Below, one piece after another: positions 10,425-20,729 of a DNA stretch of 34,394 nucleotides. Position 1 is the first letter of the stretch. Each line of letters begins with the position of its first letter. Source of the DNA: Cruorifilaria tuberocauda (Eukaryota > Nematoda > Chromadorea > Rhabditida > Onchocercidae); NCBI GenBank assembly GCA_013365365.1, contig JABVXU010000564.1, positions 1 through 34,394 on the forward strand, in the 5' to 3' direction. Both the position numbers and the translations under genes were made by a program. The notes beneath the pieces are model-generated. The model was not told the DNA's origin. It did no database searches and saw nothing but the letters and a program-made list of their open reading frames with translations.

Positions 10425-10756
10425 AGCGTATAAACAAATATATTCAAGTAATTAGAAATAGAAAATGTCTCATGTTCGGAATCTATTTCACATTTGCCTA
10501 TAGATAAGTTGCTTCATATATTCATATAAACAGTCAAATACAAAATCCTGCGGTAATATTTACAAAAGTTTAAATCTATACGACGAAAAAACGGCAATCC
10601 ATCGGTGAATAAAACGCGAGGTCCACGGAAGTTCCATCTTAGTTTTCGAATTTAAATGGCACCCTCCTAGGGTTCCATCAAGGACTAGAAAAAAGAATCT
10701 AAAGAAGTGATTTGGTAGCACTAAAGCATGCTGCAATGGAAAATAAGTGATCGCAG

Positions 10757-13202
10757 CTACGTGAACAATATAGGAATATCATCTTGATAGTCCAGAATAT
10801 TTCTTGGTTGTGCGTTTTGATAACCACCTGCTTCATCATTTTGATTACTAGCGGCTGCATTTTCTGCTTCAGCACGAATCTTCTTTCTTTGTGCTTGTAT
10901 TTTTTTCATTCTAAAAAAGATCCAACATACTGAAGATTGAAAAATTGCGATGCAAATGAAATAATTGCTATCAGATTGTCCAAATTGAAGATTTCGGTTA
11001 ACATCATAAATTATTTATAGAATTGTCATATAATTATTCTGCTGTCGAAAATTTTCTCGAAACTAGATTTCAATTATAAATGTTTATTTCCAATCTTTAT
11101 ATTTTATGAACAACATGAGAAACTAAAGGTATGATTTTCTTATGTCTCTTTTTGGCGCGCGCTATTTGATACAAGACATTTATGTCACTGTTATAATATT
11201 TTTGGTGAATTGTCATGTGCATTAATATTACTCACACTAATATTACTATTACAACAGTGACATAAATGTCTTGTATCAAATAGTGCGCCAAAAAGAGACA
11301 CAAGAAAATCATACCTTTGCTTAGTGATAAGGATAGGACGTTACAATCACGGCTGTCTTGTTACGCCATATTCTCATACAACCATATCCCATTGTATCTA
11401 CTGGCAGATCAGATCTTCTCATCTTAGTAAAAAACTCCTCCCCCTGAGTCGAGCTAAAGAGGGCCGCTGTTGCCATTCGCGGTGCGAATCTCTAGGTTAC
11501 TCTCTAGGTTTTTCATTGATGTGAACGAATTTTCTACTGAATAAAGATATTGCTGCGTTGGTTCGTGCTAAACCCAAAAATCTGAACTTAAACAAACTTC
11601 ATCAACAACCCAAATTATTGGTGCCCGATCAACAATTCAACTCAAATCATGCTCAAACTTCTCAAATCCCACAACATCTGCTTTAATTACGATTGAGAAG
11701 ATGAACCTCACTATAAAAATAAAAAATTTAGCTAACCTGAAGAACTCTTCACGTTCCATTTCATCCAATTCGGTAATAATGTAGAGAAGTGTATTTTCGA
11801 TTCTTGGAATGATCACTGTAAAATGAAGCTCAGTCAAATTTTTTTGATACAACTTTAGAACTCATCCTAAATAAAATTCGTCAAAAATATGAAGAAGAGA
11901 AAATGATAAAGATGCACTTTCTTTGATTTTCTTTAAGATCTATGAAAAAAAATCAAGAAAACAGCGAACCATGCTCAATAGCATTAACACGGCGACTGGT
12001 AATTCTAATAGCTTCGTCCAAAGTTATAAAGCACGTTTGCAACGTTGCCAATTCGATTAACAGTTCTACGGCATGACTATAGTTTTTCTTTAACTTCGCG
12101 ATATTTGCACCGCCTTTACCAAGACCCGTTAGATCATAAGTATCGGGTCCATCAGTATACGCATCAAAAACTGGTAGAAATACACCTGAAAGTTCCAAAT
12201 CTAAATCTTCCATTGAATTATACACAAATAAAATAATTTGGTGAGACAGTACGGTTACAATGAGCATCACAAGTTACAAAAAAACTAGGTAAAGATAAAA
12301 TTAAATTTTCTGAGCTCTTACAATGCGTTTATTATAAAGTGATATCCGGTAACTGAGTAATCAAATCATCCTTTGATGTAAAAATATGTTTAAATAAGAT
12401 CAATTCTCATATTCATGGTATGAATAATCCCATAAAATCACTAACCTACAACATTTTCTGTTTTCATAAGGACGCGATGCTGAGCATGTGAGACATTCTG
12501 GATGACGATATTTGAGAAATCACCAGCAGTAAACTTAGCTTTTGCTAATGAAAAACTTGCTTCACGAAGCACTTCACCCATTAAGTTCTTATTCTTAAAA
12601 TTACTATCTTTTTTAAAAATGACAAAAAAATTCAGTAAGGGAAAGGACTGTTTTCGGATAATTATTAATTATTGTCTCCAAAAAAAAAAAATTATACGCA
12701 GAAAATATTTTAACGAAAAAATTACCTCCACAATCTTCCCTAAAATTGAACGAAAGCGAACATTCAGTGCGTCAACTTTTCTTTTTAACAAGCTATGTCC
12801 TTTTTGAGCAGCTTTTAAACGACTTTTCATAGTAGCCTGAGCCCTGAAACGATATTTTTACTTTTTGGATAACTTAAGACTAATTTGCAGTCGCATAATA
12901 CAGTTTGCCTCGTAAAAATTTCTACTCCTTGCGAATTCCTCTCATCATTCTATCCAAAATTTATTTCTGTTGAGGTATACACATGGATAAAATACATCTA
13001 CTTAAGTGATAAATTATAAAGAGATAAGTAAATATATTACGAAAAAATTGCTATTGTTCACATATAAATCAACCTAGATAGTTTATTAAAGTAGCAGCAA
13101 ATAATTTAAAGTAATTTTTGAATTAAGAAGTATATTATCCTGATGAAAAACAAACATTCGAGATGGGAATATGGCAACTCGATCTTTTGTATTTCCAGAC
13201 AT
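10757..13202 (-). CDS. vha-14: V-type proton ATPase subunit D (253 aa, 6 exons)
   Basis: Minus-strand exons are 13202-13156, 12843-12726, 12593-12446, 12185-11970, 11815-11737 and 10910-10757. All phases agree, giving [18 protein letters not shown] at the start and ...DDIPILFT before TAG. Family signatures are clear: [93 protein letters not shown] and [12 protein letters not shown]. Subunit D is the central rotor stalk of the V1 sector; it couples ATP hydrolysis in the A3B3 head to proton pumping that acidifies lysosomes, gut and excretory vesicles. Length equals the family norm of about 250. A TTTTTTTTCAG site 42 nt before the ATG (leader from 13244) fits trans-splicing. The last intron (10911-11736) is large and holds a long hairpin. 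Confidence 0.97.
11125..11318. repeat. 194-nt inverted repeat (long hairpin) in intron 5 of V-ATPase D
   Basis: The left arm, 11125-11198, pairs with the right arm, 11247-11318, with about four differences over 72-74 nt; the main one is GCGCGCGCTA against GCGCACTA. The spacer is 48 nt and contains two TAATATTA blocks. Both outer ends read AAAGGTATGATTTTCTT toward the centre. High arm identity suggests a recent or selected element, such as a MITE-like insertion or a double-stranded RNA source. No target-site duplication was recognised. Confidence 0.85.
11325..11520 (+). other. GC-richer block with Pol III-like A and B box resemblance, intronic
   Basis: This roughly 195-nt block, directly abutting the hairpin, is clearly less AT-rich than the surrounding intron. 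It contains GAGCTAAAGAGG (weak A-box resemblance) at about 11451, GGTGCGAATCT (9 of 11 to the tRNA B-box GGTTCGANTCC) at about 11481, and a TTTTT run shortly after. No cloverleaf with a paired acceptor stem could be drawn, so it is not called a tRNA. It could be a tRNA-derived SINE remnant or unrelated sequence. Confidence 0.25.
12405..12440. repeat. 36-nt dispersed repeat with hairpin, copy 2
   Basis: Second copy of the element at 10389-10424 with one mismatch. It ends 6 nt before the last base of V-ATPase D exon 3 (12446), at the 5' end of the following intron on the minus strand, so the hairpin lies beside that donor site. Confidence 0.8.
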
Positions 13203-14841
13203 CACAACCGACAAATTTGTTTATTTGCTAGATTTTACGCACACCTGAAAAAAAACAATACTGAAATGCATTTCAGGTCAAAGGTATTATCACTGGCGCA
13301 CCCAAATAATGTTACATATCTAAATAGCATCATGGGATCCTAATAATCAATTCTACGTTTATGCGTTTATTTCATTAAATTCCATAAATGCTAAATAATA
13401 AAATAAATTGCAATTTCACCATAGCGATATAATAATTCCTAAGAGTAGACCGGAAATTAACATACTAATCCTTGTATCTTTTGTAAAAGTATTCGGTAAA
13501 ATTATTGAAGTAGTAAGTAGCACCACGATATGGATCATACTATTAAGATTGCTGAAGGATAACATAACGTTTTCGTATAGTGAATACATATTAATTGAAA
13601 TAATACAGATAATTATAACTCTTCCTACTCTCATTACGATTATTACGATCTCTTATTGCGATTAATACACGAAATACGATTTATAGAAGAATAAATCAAT
13701 GCAATGCATCATTAATACTTATAAATTAGCAATAAAAAATTTGTATATACGTATTTACGAATTTGTAAGTAAATTAATGCACATGACATTTAGTAGCAAG
13801 AATTTACGGATTCGGAACATCGTAGCAGAATTTACCAGAATTTAATATCACGTAAAAACTACGCGACCCAAACAATCATTAATAAAAATCGAAGGTCATT
13901 ATATAACATACACCCTGAAACAGGGGGGAAAATCACACTGGCGGCAAATGCAAACGTAAGGAAATGTCGTCGAGAAAAAATCTTTATACGGAATTCCGAT
14001 GTCAACTTTTATTTATCCGATACATTTTATCACGTTATGTTTAGTAAGGATTGCCTGTTCGTCATACATTCTGTTTTATTTTTCTCGTATAATTGAAAAT
14101 GATTAGTTCAGATCAGTAATAAACAGGCATCACATTTTTCTATCAGTCTTACATAGATATCAATAATAAATAATCTCTTCATTAAAACATTCACACTTAG
14201 AATAGTTATTCATTTTCATTTCTTTTTTTTAAACAAGTGATTTTTTGAAAATTGTTCATTTATAACATTTAATTATTTCATTGTCGAAAGCATCGTCATT
14301 AAATTCGAAGGCTTCAAAAATTCAAGCTAAAAATCTCATCCATTTAATGGATGAGGTTTTCCAATACGATATATATAGGAACGATTCATGAAAAATCGGT
14401 AACTCAAACATAACATATCAATTACAAATATAAATAAATGCACTGCATAAAAGATACAACTCACAGTTTCAATTGAAAAACATCCATAACACCTAAAAAC
14501 GGTAATGTAATCATACTTCAAATGGTGCAAAATATCTTAATTGTATTATTAGTTTAATGCCCAAATCTGGAAAAAGAATTAATCGATGAGTATTGATGAT
14601 ATATTACAGCATATTATGATCATCAGCAGTTAAAGAACTTTGAAAATGTAACTGTCCAACATTTGCATCAGACACTCCACTCAATTCTTTTTTTTTTTGA
14701 GGGGCAACGATCAAAGCCAGATTGTCGTTTACTTTGTTATTATCTTACCAAAATCAAATATCATTGATACAATAACAAATCAAGCGAAATTAATGCACAA
14801 TAATACAATTAATAAAACATGGGAAATAGAATAATCAATAA
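13203..14841. other. Intergenic region between V-ATPase D and the coiled-coil gene
   Basis: It holds the short 5' leader and promoter of V-ATPase D at its left end. A small perfect hairpin, CTCATCCATT-T-AATGGATGAG, lies at 14335-14355, about 490 nt downstream of the next gene's stop codon. Open frames at 13408-13665 on both strands have no recognisable domain and are treated as chance. Confidence 0.55.
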
Positions 14842-15940
14842 TCAAAACATCATACTCCTGACAGTTTCGTCATTCATTTTCACTGTTTTTTCAAGTACTT
14901 CGTTTTCTCTTTTCAACTGAAAAGGAGAAAAATATTCTCTACATGCAAAGAAACTTGAGCAAGTGACTGAACTAATACAAGAGAGAGGAAAAATTGAAAA
15001 ACAAACCACTTCAAGACGTTGCAGAAGTATATCGTTTTCTTTCTCCATCTCTTTTACTTTGTTAATCATCTCCAGCATTTTTTCAACATCCTTTTTTCCA
15101 TCAGATTCCGCAGGCCAAACTAATTCTGCTTCTTCCTAAATTTACTTTATTGATCGCATATAATTTAATGCTAATTTGTCAATTTTAGTTTTAATCTTTG
15201 CTGACGTGATATTCAGATATAATGTATTCGATGAACTATTTTAAAATTGTAGAAGCTTTAAATGATAAAGCTTTTACAAGGCAGATTTTAAGCTATCCTG
15301 GATAAAGAACATGGAAATCTCCATTTCACAATTCAGCGCATGGATTTAATTTTTTTTAATGGATTTGAAATTCAATGTAAACCAAATCAATGGAGAGTTT
15401 TCGTTCAATCTTCAATTGGCGTCCTTCTAAATGAAATAAATCACGAGTTTGCTAAATGACAAGGTTCGAAGAATAACTAACTATTCTCTTCATTCTGCAT
15501 TTTCCAGCTTCAGAAATATGCGAAGTAATTATCTTAGGGTATGCTATCCGCATATCAACAACATTGAGCAACATCTCACTCATCGTTCCTTTCATTTGTT
15601 CCAAATCATCGATCTTCGTTAACAATAGCTGCACATTTTTGTCTGCAAATATTCAATTATTATAGTAACCTGATTTTGACATCATCAGCTTTTTCTGGGA
15701 AGCTGAATCATTATAGAAAAATATGTTTATGTTTAAAAATCTAGTAAGTATCTAGTAAGAATCTAGTAAGAATGTAATACTCTAAATAAAAACTTTTAAA
15801 ATAGCATATGTGCTTCTTCAATACTTTTGTACTGTTTTTCGTGTCATTGTAAAATAATAGTTGCTTCGTAAACATATCTATATAATTATATTTTAAGTAT
15901 AAATTATATAGTCACCTTTAATAGAAGTTGGATGTGTCAT
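14842..15940 (-). CDS. Small coiled-coil protein of unknown family (129 aa, 4 exons)
   Basis: Minus-strand exons are 15940-15916, 15642-15482, 15135-15007 and 14916-14842, with consistent phase and a TGA stop. The ATG is the first after an in-frame TAA. The N-terminal half has KIDDLEQMKGTMSEMLLNVV followed by DMRIAYPKIITSHISEAGKC. The C-terminal half, from about residue 75, is a strongly heptad-like coiled coil (VEKMLEMINKVKEMEKEND, then ILLQRLEVLKRENEVLEK). There is no signal peptide or membrane segment. I do not recognise the family. Small coiled-coil subunits of adaptor, kinetochore or BLOC/BORC-like complexes are possible, but nothing here decides between them. The gene lies in the same orientation as its neighbours, 1.1 kb downstream of the acyl-CoA-binding protein gene. 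Confidence 0.7.
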
Positions 15941-17058
15941 TTTCGCATCAGCTTTGTTCACCGACGATGATTACAAAAACTTGCTACACCTGCTGATAAG
16001 CGTAATAATTAGTCGGTTATGCTATAAAAATAATAATGATACTGAATGAAACCAAATCATTTATCATCTGAATGCAAGAAGACGCAAATCCAACGCAACA
16101 TTAAAGTCCAAGAAAACCCACTTCTTCACCAGTACTTATTTAAATCACGCCTCCCGATCATTGGAATCTATCAATAAGTCTCATTCACTCTAAATTACCC
16201 AACTTATTAAGATGCGGTTTTGAAATACGATTTGTACATTCGAAATCGAGATCACGCTTTTGCATATCGATACTAAAAAGTAGTATAGAACTGAAAAATG
16301 CCACCCAGCCAAACTCCCGGTTAAAGGAGGAATCTCGTAATTACAGGTAGATTGCTTAAGTCGAGGTTTTAGTTTGCGTGAGTGGTAGAAGTATCAATCC
16401 TGTATAGATAATCTAATGAACAAAACTGTCATGAACGGTACTTACTGGAATTAATAACCTTAATCCGTTCCATATACTTAGTATGTGGTAGTGTTACATT
16501 AAACATTAAATTGCAAAATTTAAATTTAATCATTGTAATTTAATTATAAAACACATGTAATAACAATTCATACGAGTTATTAATTCATTTGGCAGATAAT
16601 AATTGCAACTATTATACAAGAATTCCATCGCCTATCTACGTTATACGCGCAAATACAATGTAATTAGATGACGAAATCTTTGTATAATATAATATATAAA
16701 TGCATAAGATAAATAACGAACATTTCCGGTTCTACAGTTTAGATTCTTTAGAGTGATTCTGAAATCGCTGAATCTTTCCTAAAAAAATACATAATTAACG
16801 CTAGTGGATTATGTCCTGTCCTGATTTATTAAGCTATAAAAGTTCATAATAAACCATGTTGATTCTTTCGATACTGAAATACAACTATATGTGTTGTTTA
16901 TTTAAATTGCAATAATACAAAATCTTAGCGATCAATGATTGCATTTTATGATGATAAAATATGACGATGGGTGTCAACAAAGTGTTAATCATTTCTAATA
17001 CAAGTAAAAAATCATTTATAAAGGAAACACAGTGAACTGAACAAAGTATTTATCATTT
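15941..17058. other. Intergenic region between the coiled-coil gene and the ACBP gene
   Basis: No exon, RNA gene or clear repeat was found. It must hold the 3' UTR of the acyl-CoA-binding protein gene and the promoter of the coiled-coil gene, unless the two are co-transcribed. Confidence 0.5.
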
Positions 17059-19232
17059 CTATCTCAAATAAGTCATAATAAAATAAGTAATAAATGGCAA
17101 TATGAAAGTGAAAGCTGCCAACTTCCATCGATTTTTGATATGTCCTTTAAAATTAAACAAAAATGTAATAAATAAACGTCTTATATACATCAGTAAACTG
17201 ACGAATACCTTCAGATGTCGTTGAATTACCATTTTCAGGTTTTCTGAGTCAAAAATAGAGAAGGAAGAATGATGATCATTCATGTTGTTCATCCTGCAAG
17301 CAATCCAGTAACTTTCATAATGTTGCCACCCATTTAGCTGGAGTATCCGTTCTCCTTCAGAATATCTTTCATCTCTATTGTAATTGTAATCGATCACTTG
17401 ACAAATATTTATGAAAAAGTGTGGAAAGAAAAAAATATGAAATTTGGAATTGATTCGGTATTTACCTTTTAGGTGGCTGTTCTCGGTGGCAAATACATGG
17501 CTCCTGAAGATAAAAAAACTTTAAAGACAAGTAACCATAGTATATTTTAAAATACTTTGCATTTTCATCGTTTTTCTTCTAAAATTTTCAAAAAAGGTCA
17601 ATTACTTTGAAATAATTTAGGAAAATAAAACAGCTTACATAATTACAACAAAGTGCATCAACATATTCTCCAGTAGAAGCGCTCGATTCTGAACATCGGT
17701 CGGATAGTTCATTAGTTTCATTACTACTCTGCAAATGATCTATTTTAATTTAGAAAATTTAAGACATTCACTTCATTATGACTGCGACATATTACGAAGC
17801 GTAGTAGAGCATATTCAAGTCATTCATTCTGAATCATCAAAACTGTACAATAATTTACTACCACATGTGCTCTAGTGTCAACTGCAAATAGAAACGAAGC
17901 TCAAGATACTTAGACAGCCGTAATAAATGTTTCTGTTCTACAATGTTTTTTTATTGTCGTAGTTAACATCCTCTTCATTTCCCTCTTCCTTTTATAAATA
18001 GTTAACAGATTTAAATAAAATAACTTACCATATGTGTTCTCACTTCACAGTTTTCTTCAGTCGTATTGCATGATTGTTTTCTGAAGTCATCCAAATCTTC
18101 TTTCATTTTTAACTCTTTTATATCTGAAAAAAATATAACTATAAATAAATAATTTTACAACAAGAAATCTTGCGGTTAATTCAACATTAAAATACCGTAG
18201 TAAGAATCACAGTAAGAAGCAAGCAATTTAAGCATAAAGTGAAATAATTTTCAATTTAACAATTAGTTTCAAACACAAAATGGAGAAGTGAGACAGATTA
18301 AAGAATTTATTCCATTACTTAAAGGCAATAATTCAACAACAATTTTCCAAAAACTGAAACTCATTCCTTTTTTTCAACAATTTTAAACGAAAGAAATTAC
18401 CATATCCAAGAATTGAAAGTTTTTCTCTCAATAACTCTTTCGTTTTCTCGTCACTTCCTTTTGTCAATTCTGCTATACTGTACTCATGCTGCACACGATT
18501 AATAATATTCTTCAATTCAGCGACATAAGTTTTCTTCGCCTCCAACGAATCCATTGATCCGAGAGCATCCCAAGCACGCCTTATAAAAAAAATCATTTTA
18601 TTTTCAATATCTTTCGAGATTTAAACAATATCATTTACTTATTGAACTATGCAATTTGCTGACAGTTAAGAAAAGCCTTGGTTTCAAGTGTAATCCTAGC
18701 TTTCTTCGAAAAAAATAAAATAATTTATAAATATTGTTCGGTCATCAGAATCAACCAAATTACCAGATCATCACGTATTTTATTATCTGCGCTTATTGTT
18801 TTGAGGAGAAAAAAGAAATCTACCATTTCACACGATCGACAGCATGCCAAAGTGGTGGACATGGAATGTCACATTTTCCATTTATTCCCTGCTTAAATAA
18901 TGAATAAAGTCGTAATTTCTGATTGGCCGAAATGGTGATCACTCCTAAAACTTTAATTACAAATTACTACTGCAGAATTGTTTAATAAATTCTAAGTGGA
19001 GATACGTGTCAACTTGATCCTGGCTAAATTTTGCAGACTTTGTGAATTTATACCGAAAGCAATAACCGCTATAATATTCTAAATTAACAAATAAAATCTT
19101 ATTTTAGATAATTAAAATTAAATTTATGATTAAACAACCTTTTTTCGGCAAACTTTGTATTATATCAACAGCAGCTTTAAAAGCAGCATCATACGTAGAT
19201 TCACCATTCGTTTCCACAAAATTTGAAAGCAT
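17059..19232 (-). CDS. maa-1: Tail-anchored acyl-CoA-binding protein, ACBD5/MAA-1 type (310 aa, 7 exons)
   Basis: Minus-strand exons are 19232-19139, 18944-18824, 18579-18401, 18123-18029, 17728-17639, 17503-17466 and 17374-17059; every junction keeps frame. Residues 14-100 form an acyl-CoA-binding domain: FKAAVDIIQSLPKKG, then KLRLYSLFKQ, then DRVKWRAWDALGSM and AKKTYVAELKNII. The ligand-binding positions are kept (Y45, K49, K71, Y90). A polar middle follows, with an FFAT-like EYVDALC at 184-190. The C terminus ends in a hydrophobic helix (LAAFTFILPFITYFIMTY), so the protein should be tail-anchored facing the cytosol. ACBD5 binds very-long-chain acyl-CoA on peroxisomes and tethers them to the ER; C. 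elegans MAA-1 acts in endosomal transport. The last acceptor (AATAG) was chosen because a nearer AAG site breaks frame. Symbol given by family resemblance. Confidence 0.92.
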
Positions 19233-20729
19233 AACGGTTTGTGAAGACCAAAAATTCAACGGACAACTTCTAATATGATCAAACCGATAATCATGAATAA
19301 GTGATGAATCAGGTGAATCAGACTATTTTTTTTCGGCAAATATGCCCTAAAATTTAACTTTTCGCAAATTACGAATCAGTCAAATAATTAACACATTACT
19401 TAATGTCACGAAAAAATCATATCTGGAGTCGAGAAAAAAAGTAATGCAAAACAAAGTGCTAAATAACTAGGAGCAGTATAAAATGGGTAAAAAAAGAAGC
19501 AAAACTTTGAGCAACATTAATAAATCTGCACAATTTTATGGATACATAATTATATAAATGTTTAAAATATTTTTGTTTCAAATTATGAGCTAAACTATTA
19601 AATTAATAAAACTACTGAAAGAAAACTGATCTGGATACCATCTTGCAGCTTATACTACCTGAAAAAAAGAAACATCTAGAATATTTATCCAACGAATAAA
19701 TTTGAAGTTTTTGGAAATTCTAAAAAAAAATTTTGGAAATTAGCAGAAAAAATTCAATAAGCAATTTGCAACAAATTTTTTAATTTTTACTTTGAAAAAT
19801 TATGGTAAGCATATATATGCTAATAATTTCAAACACAGTTTTAAAAAAAGCTTCAGAAGTAGAAATTGAAAAAAAAGTGAAAGTCAGGAACAAATCATAC
19901 ATTCATCTAAAAAAAAAAATTTTTTTTTCGATTATTTATCAGACAGAAAGGAAAAGTACATGAAATGAAATTTTGAATGTACTTAAAAAAGACATCACCA
20001 AAAACAGTGCAAAAGGTTAATAAGTAAATACGCATATGATTCATTCAGTTCATCACAAAGCATTGCAGTAATATTTGTCAAACAGAAAGGAAAGGTAAAG
20101 ATGAAAAGTACATGATATGAAAAATGTATTCAGAAGTGTCTATTTCAAATTTACATCTATGCTATTTATGATAATCTCTTAACAAGAGACAGATTATTAG
20201 AAGATGAAAATTATCCGGAACACAGTATTTATCACATATCAGCAATCCTCAAAAAAATAATATATATAGACTTTGGAAAAGCTGCTAGATAAAATAGTGA
20301 TAAGCGAAATCACAAGTCAATCGATGAATAAATTTTACGGGGCAGCTTAATATCTCATGTTTCCTTTGAGGAGAAAGTAAAATACAGCGCCGTATTTCTA
20401 TGTGCATATTTATCTTCATTGATTAATGGTAAATCGTTTTAAACCTTGACAGTGGCAGATAATTGACAAATTAATATTACTTTTTTCGATTTAGAAAATG
20501 AAAGAAAATTTAGGAGGAATTGAAAAACAAGAATTCCTTAGAACTTTTCAGCCCAATATAACAAATCAAAAACTAGTTTCGGTGCAACGAAATAGAAGGA
20601 GAAATTGAGAAGTAAAAGCGCTCATTTTCTCTTAATTATTTCCTTTCCGGTTAATAATGGCTGCAGAAGTGTGATAATGAATAAAATATTGATGTTATTG
20701 AATGTTATTAAAATATAAAAAATCATAAG
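19233..20729. other. Intergenic region between ACBP and POP5
   Basis: No exon is supported. An imperfect direct repeat sharing CAGAAAGGAAA...AAAAGTACATGA occurs at about 19935-19970 and 20074-20121, the second with a 10-nt insertion. Otherwise it is AT-rich sequence with A/T homopolymers. Confidence 0.5.

Larger units (their letters stand above)
6932..10756. other. 3.8 kb gene-free stretch between cytochrome b561 and V-ATPase D
   Basis: No exon is supported. The contents in order are GATA-rich promoter-like sequence of cytochrome b561 (to about 7140), TCA/ATT-rich sequence (7300-7500), purine tracts (7620-8330), two decayed tandem duplications (8583-8734 and 8915-about 9150), three alternating purine-pyrimidine runs (8944-8967, 9071-9095, 9492-9528), a 36-nt hairpin repeat (10389-10424), and the probable 3' UTR of V-ATPase D just right of 10600. 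Confidence 0.6.

Noticed and set aside
11324..11524. 66-codon ORF in the GC-richer intronic block, also considered as a tRNA, 5S or snRNA gene
   Set aside because: No cloverleaf, 5S or snRNA fold could be matched along its length, only isolated word resemblances. The ORF has no domain and lies inside a V-ATPase intron.
12045..12807. Plus-strand ORFs at 12045-12236 and 12502-12807
   Set aside because: Antisense shadows of V-ATPase D exons, which are certain on the minus strand.
13408..13665. Overlapping hydrophobic ORFs on both strands upstream of V-ATPase D
   Set aside because: Both strands are open through AT-rich sequence; no start context, domain or splice partners were found.
17474..17503. 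Alternative frame through ACBP exons 5-7 using a TCAAG acceptor near 17393
   Set aside because: It needs exon 5 to end in phase 2, for which no donor exists. The AATAG acceptor at 17375 keeps frame and was preferred.
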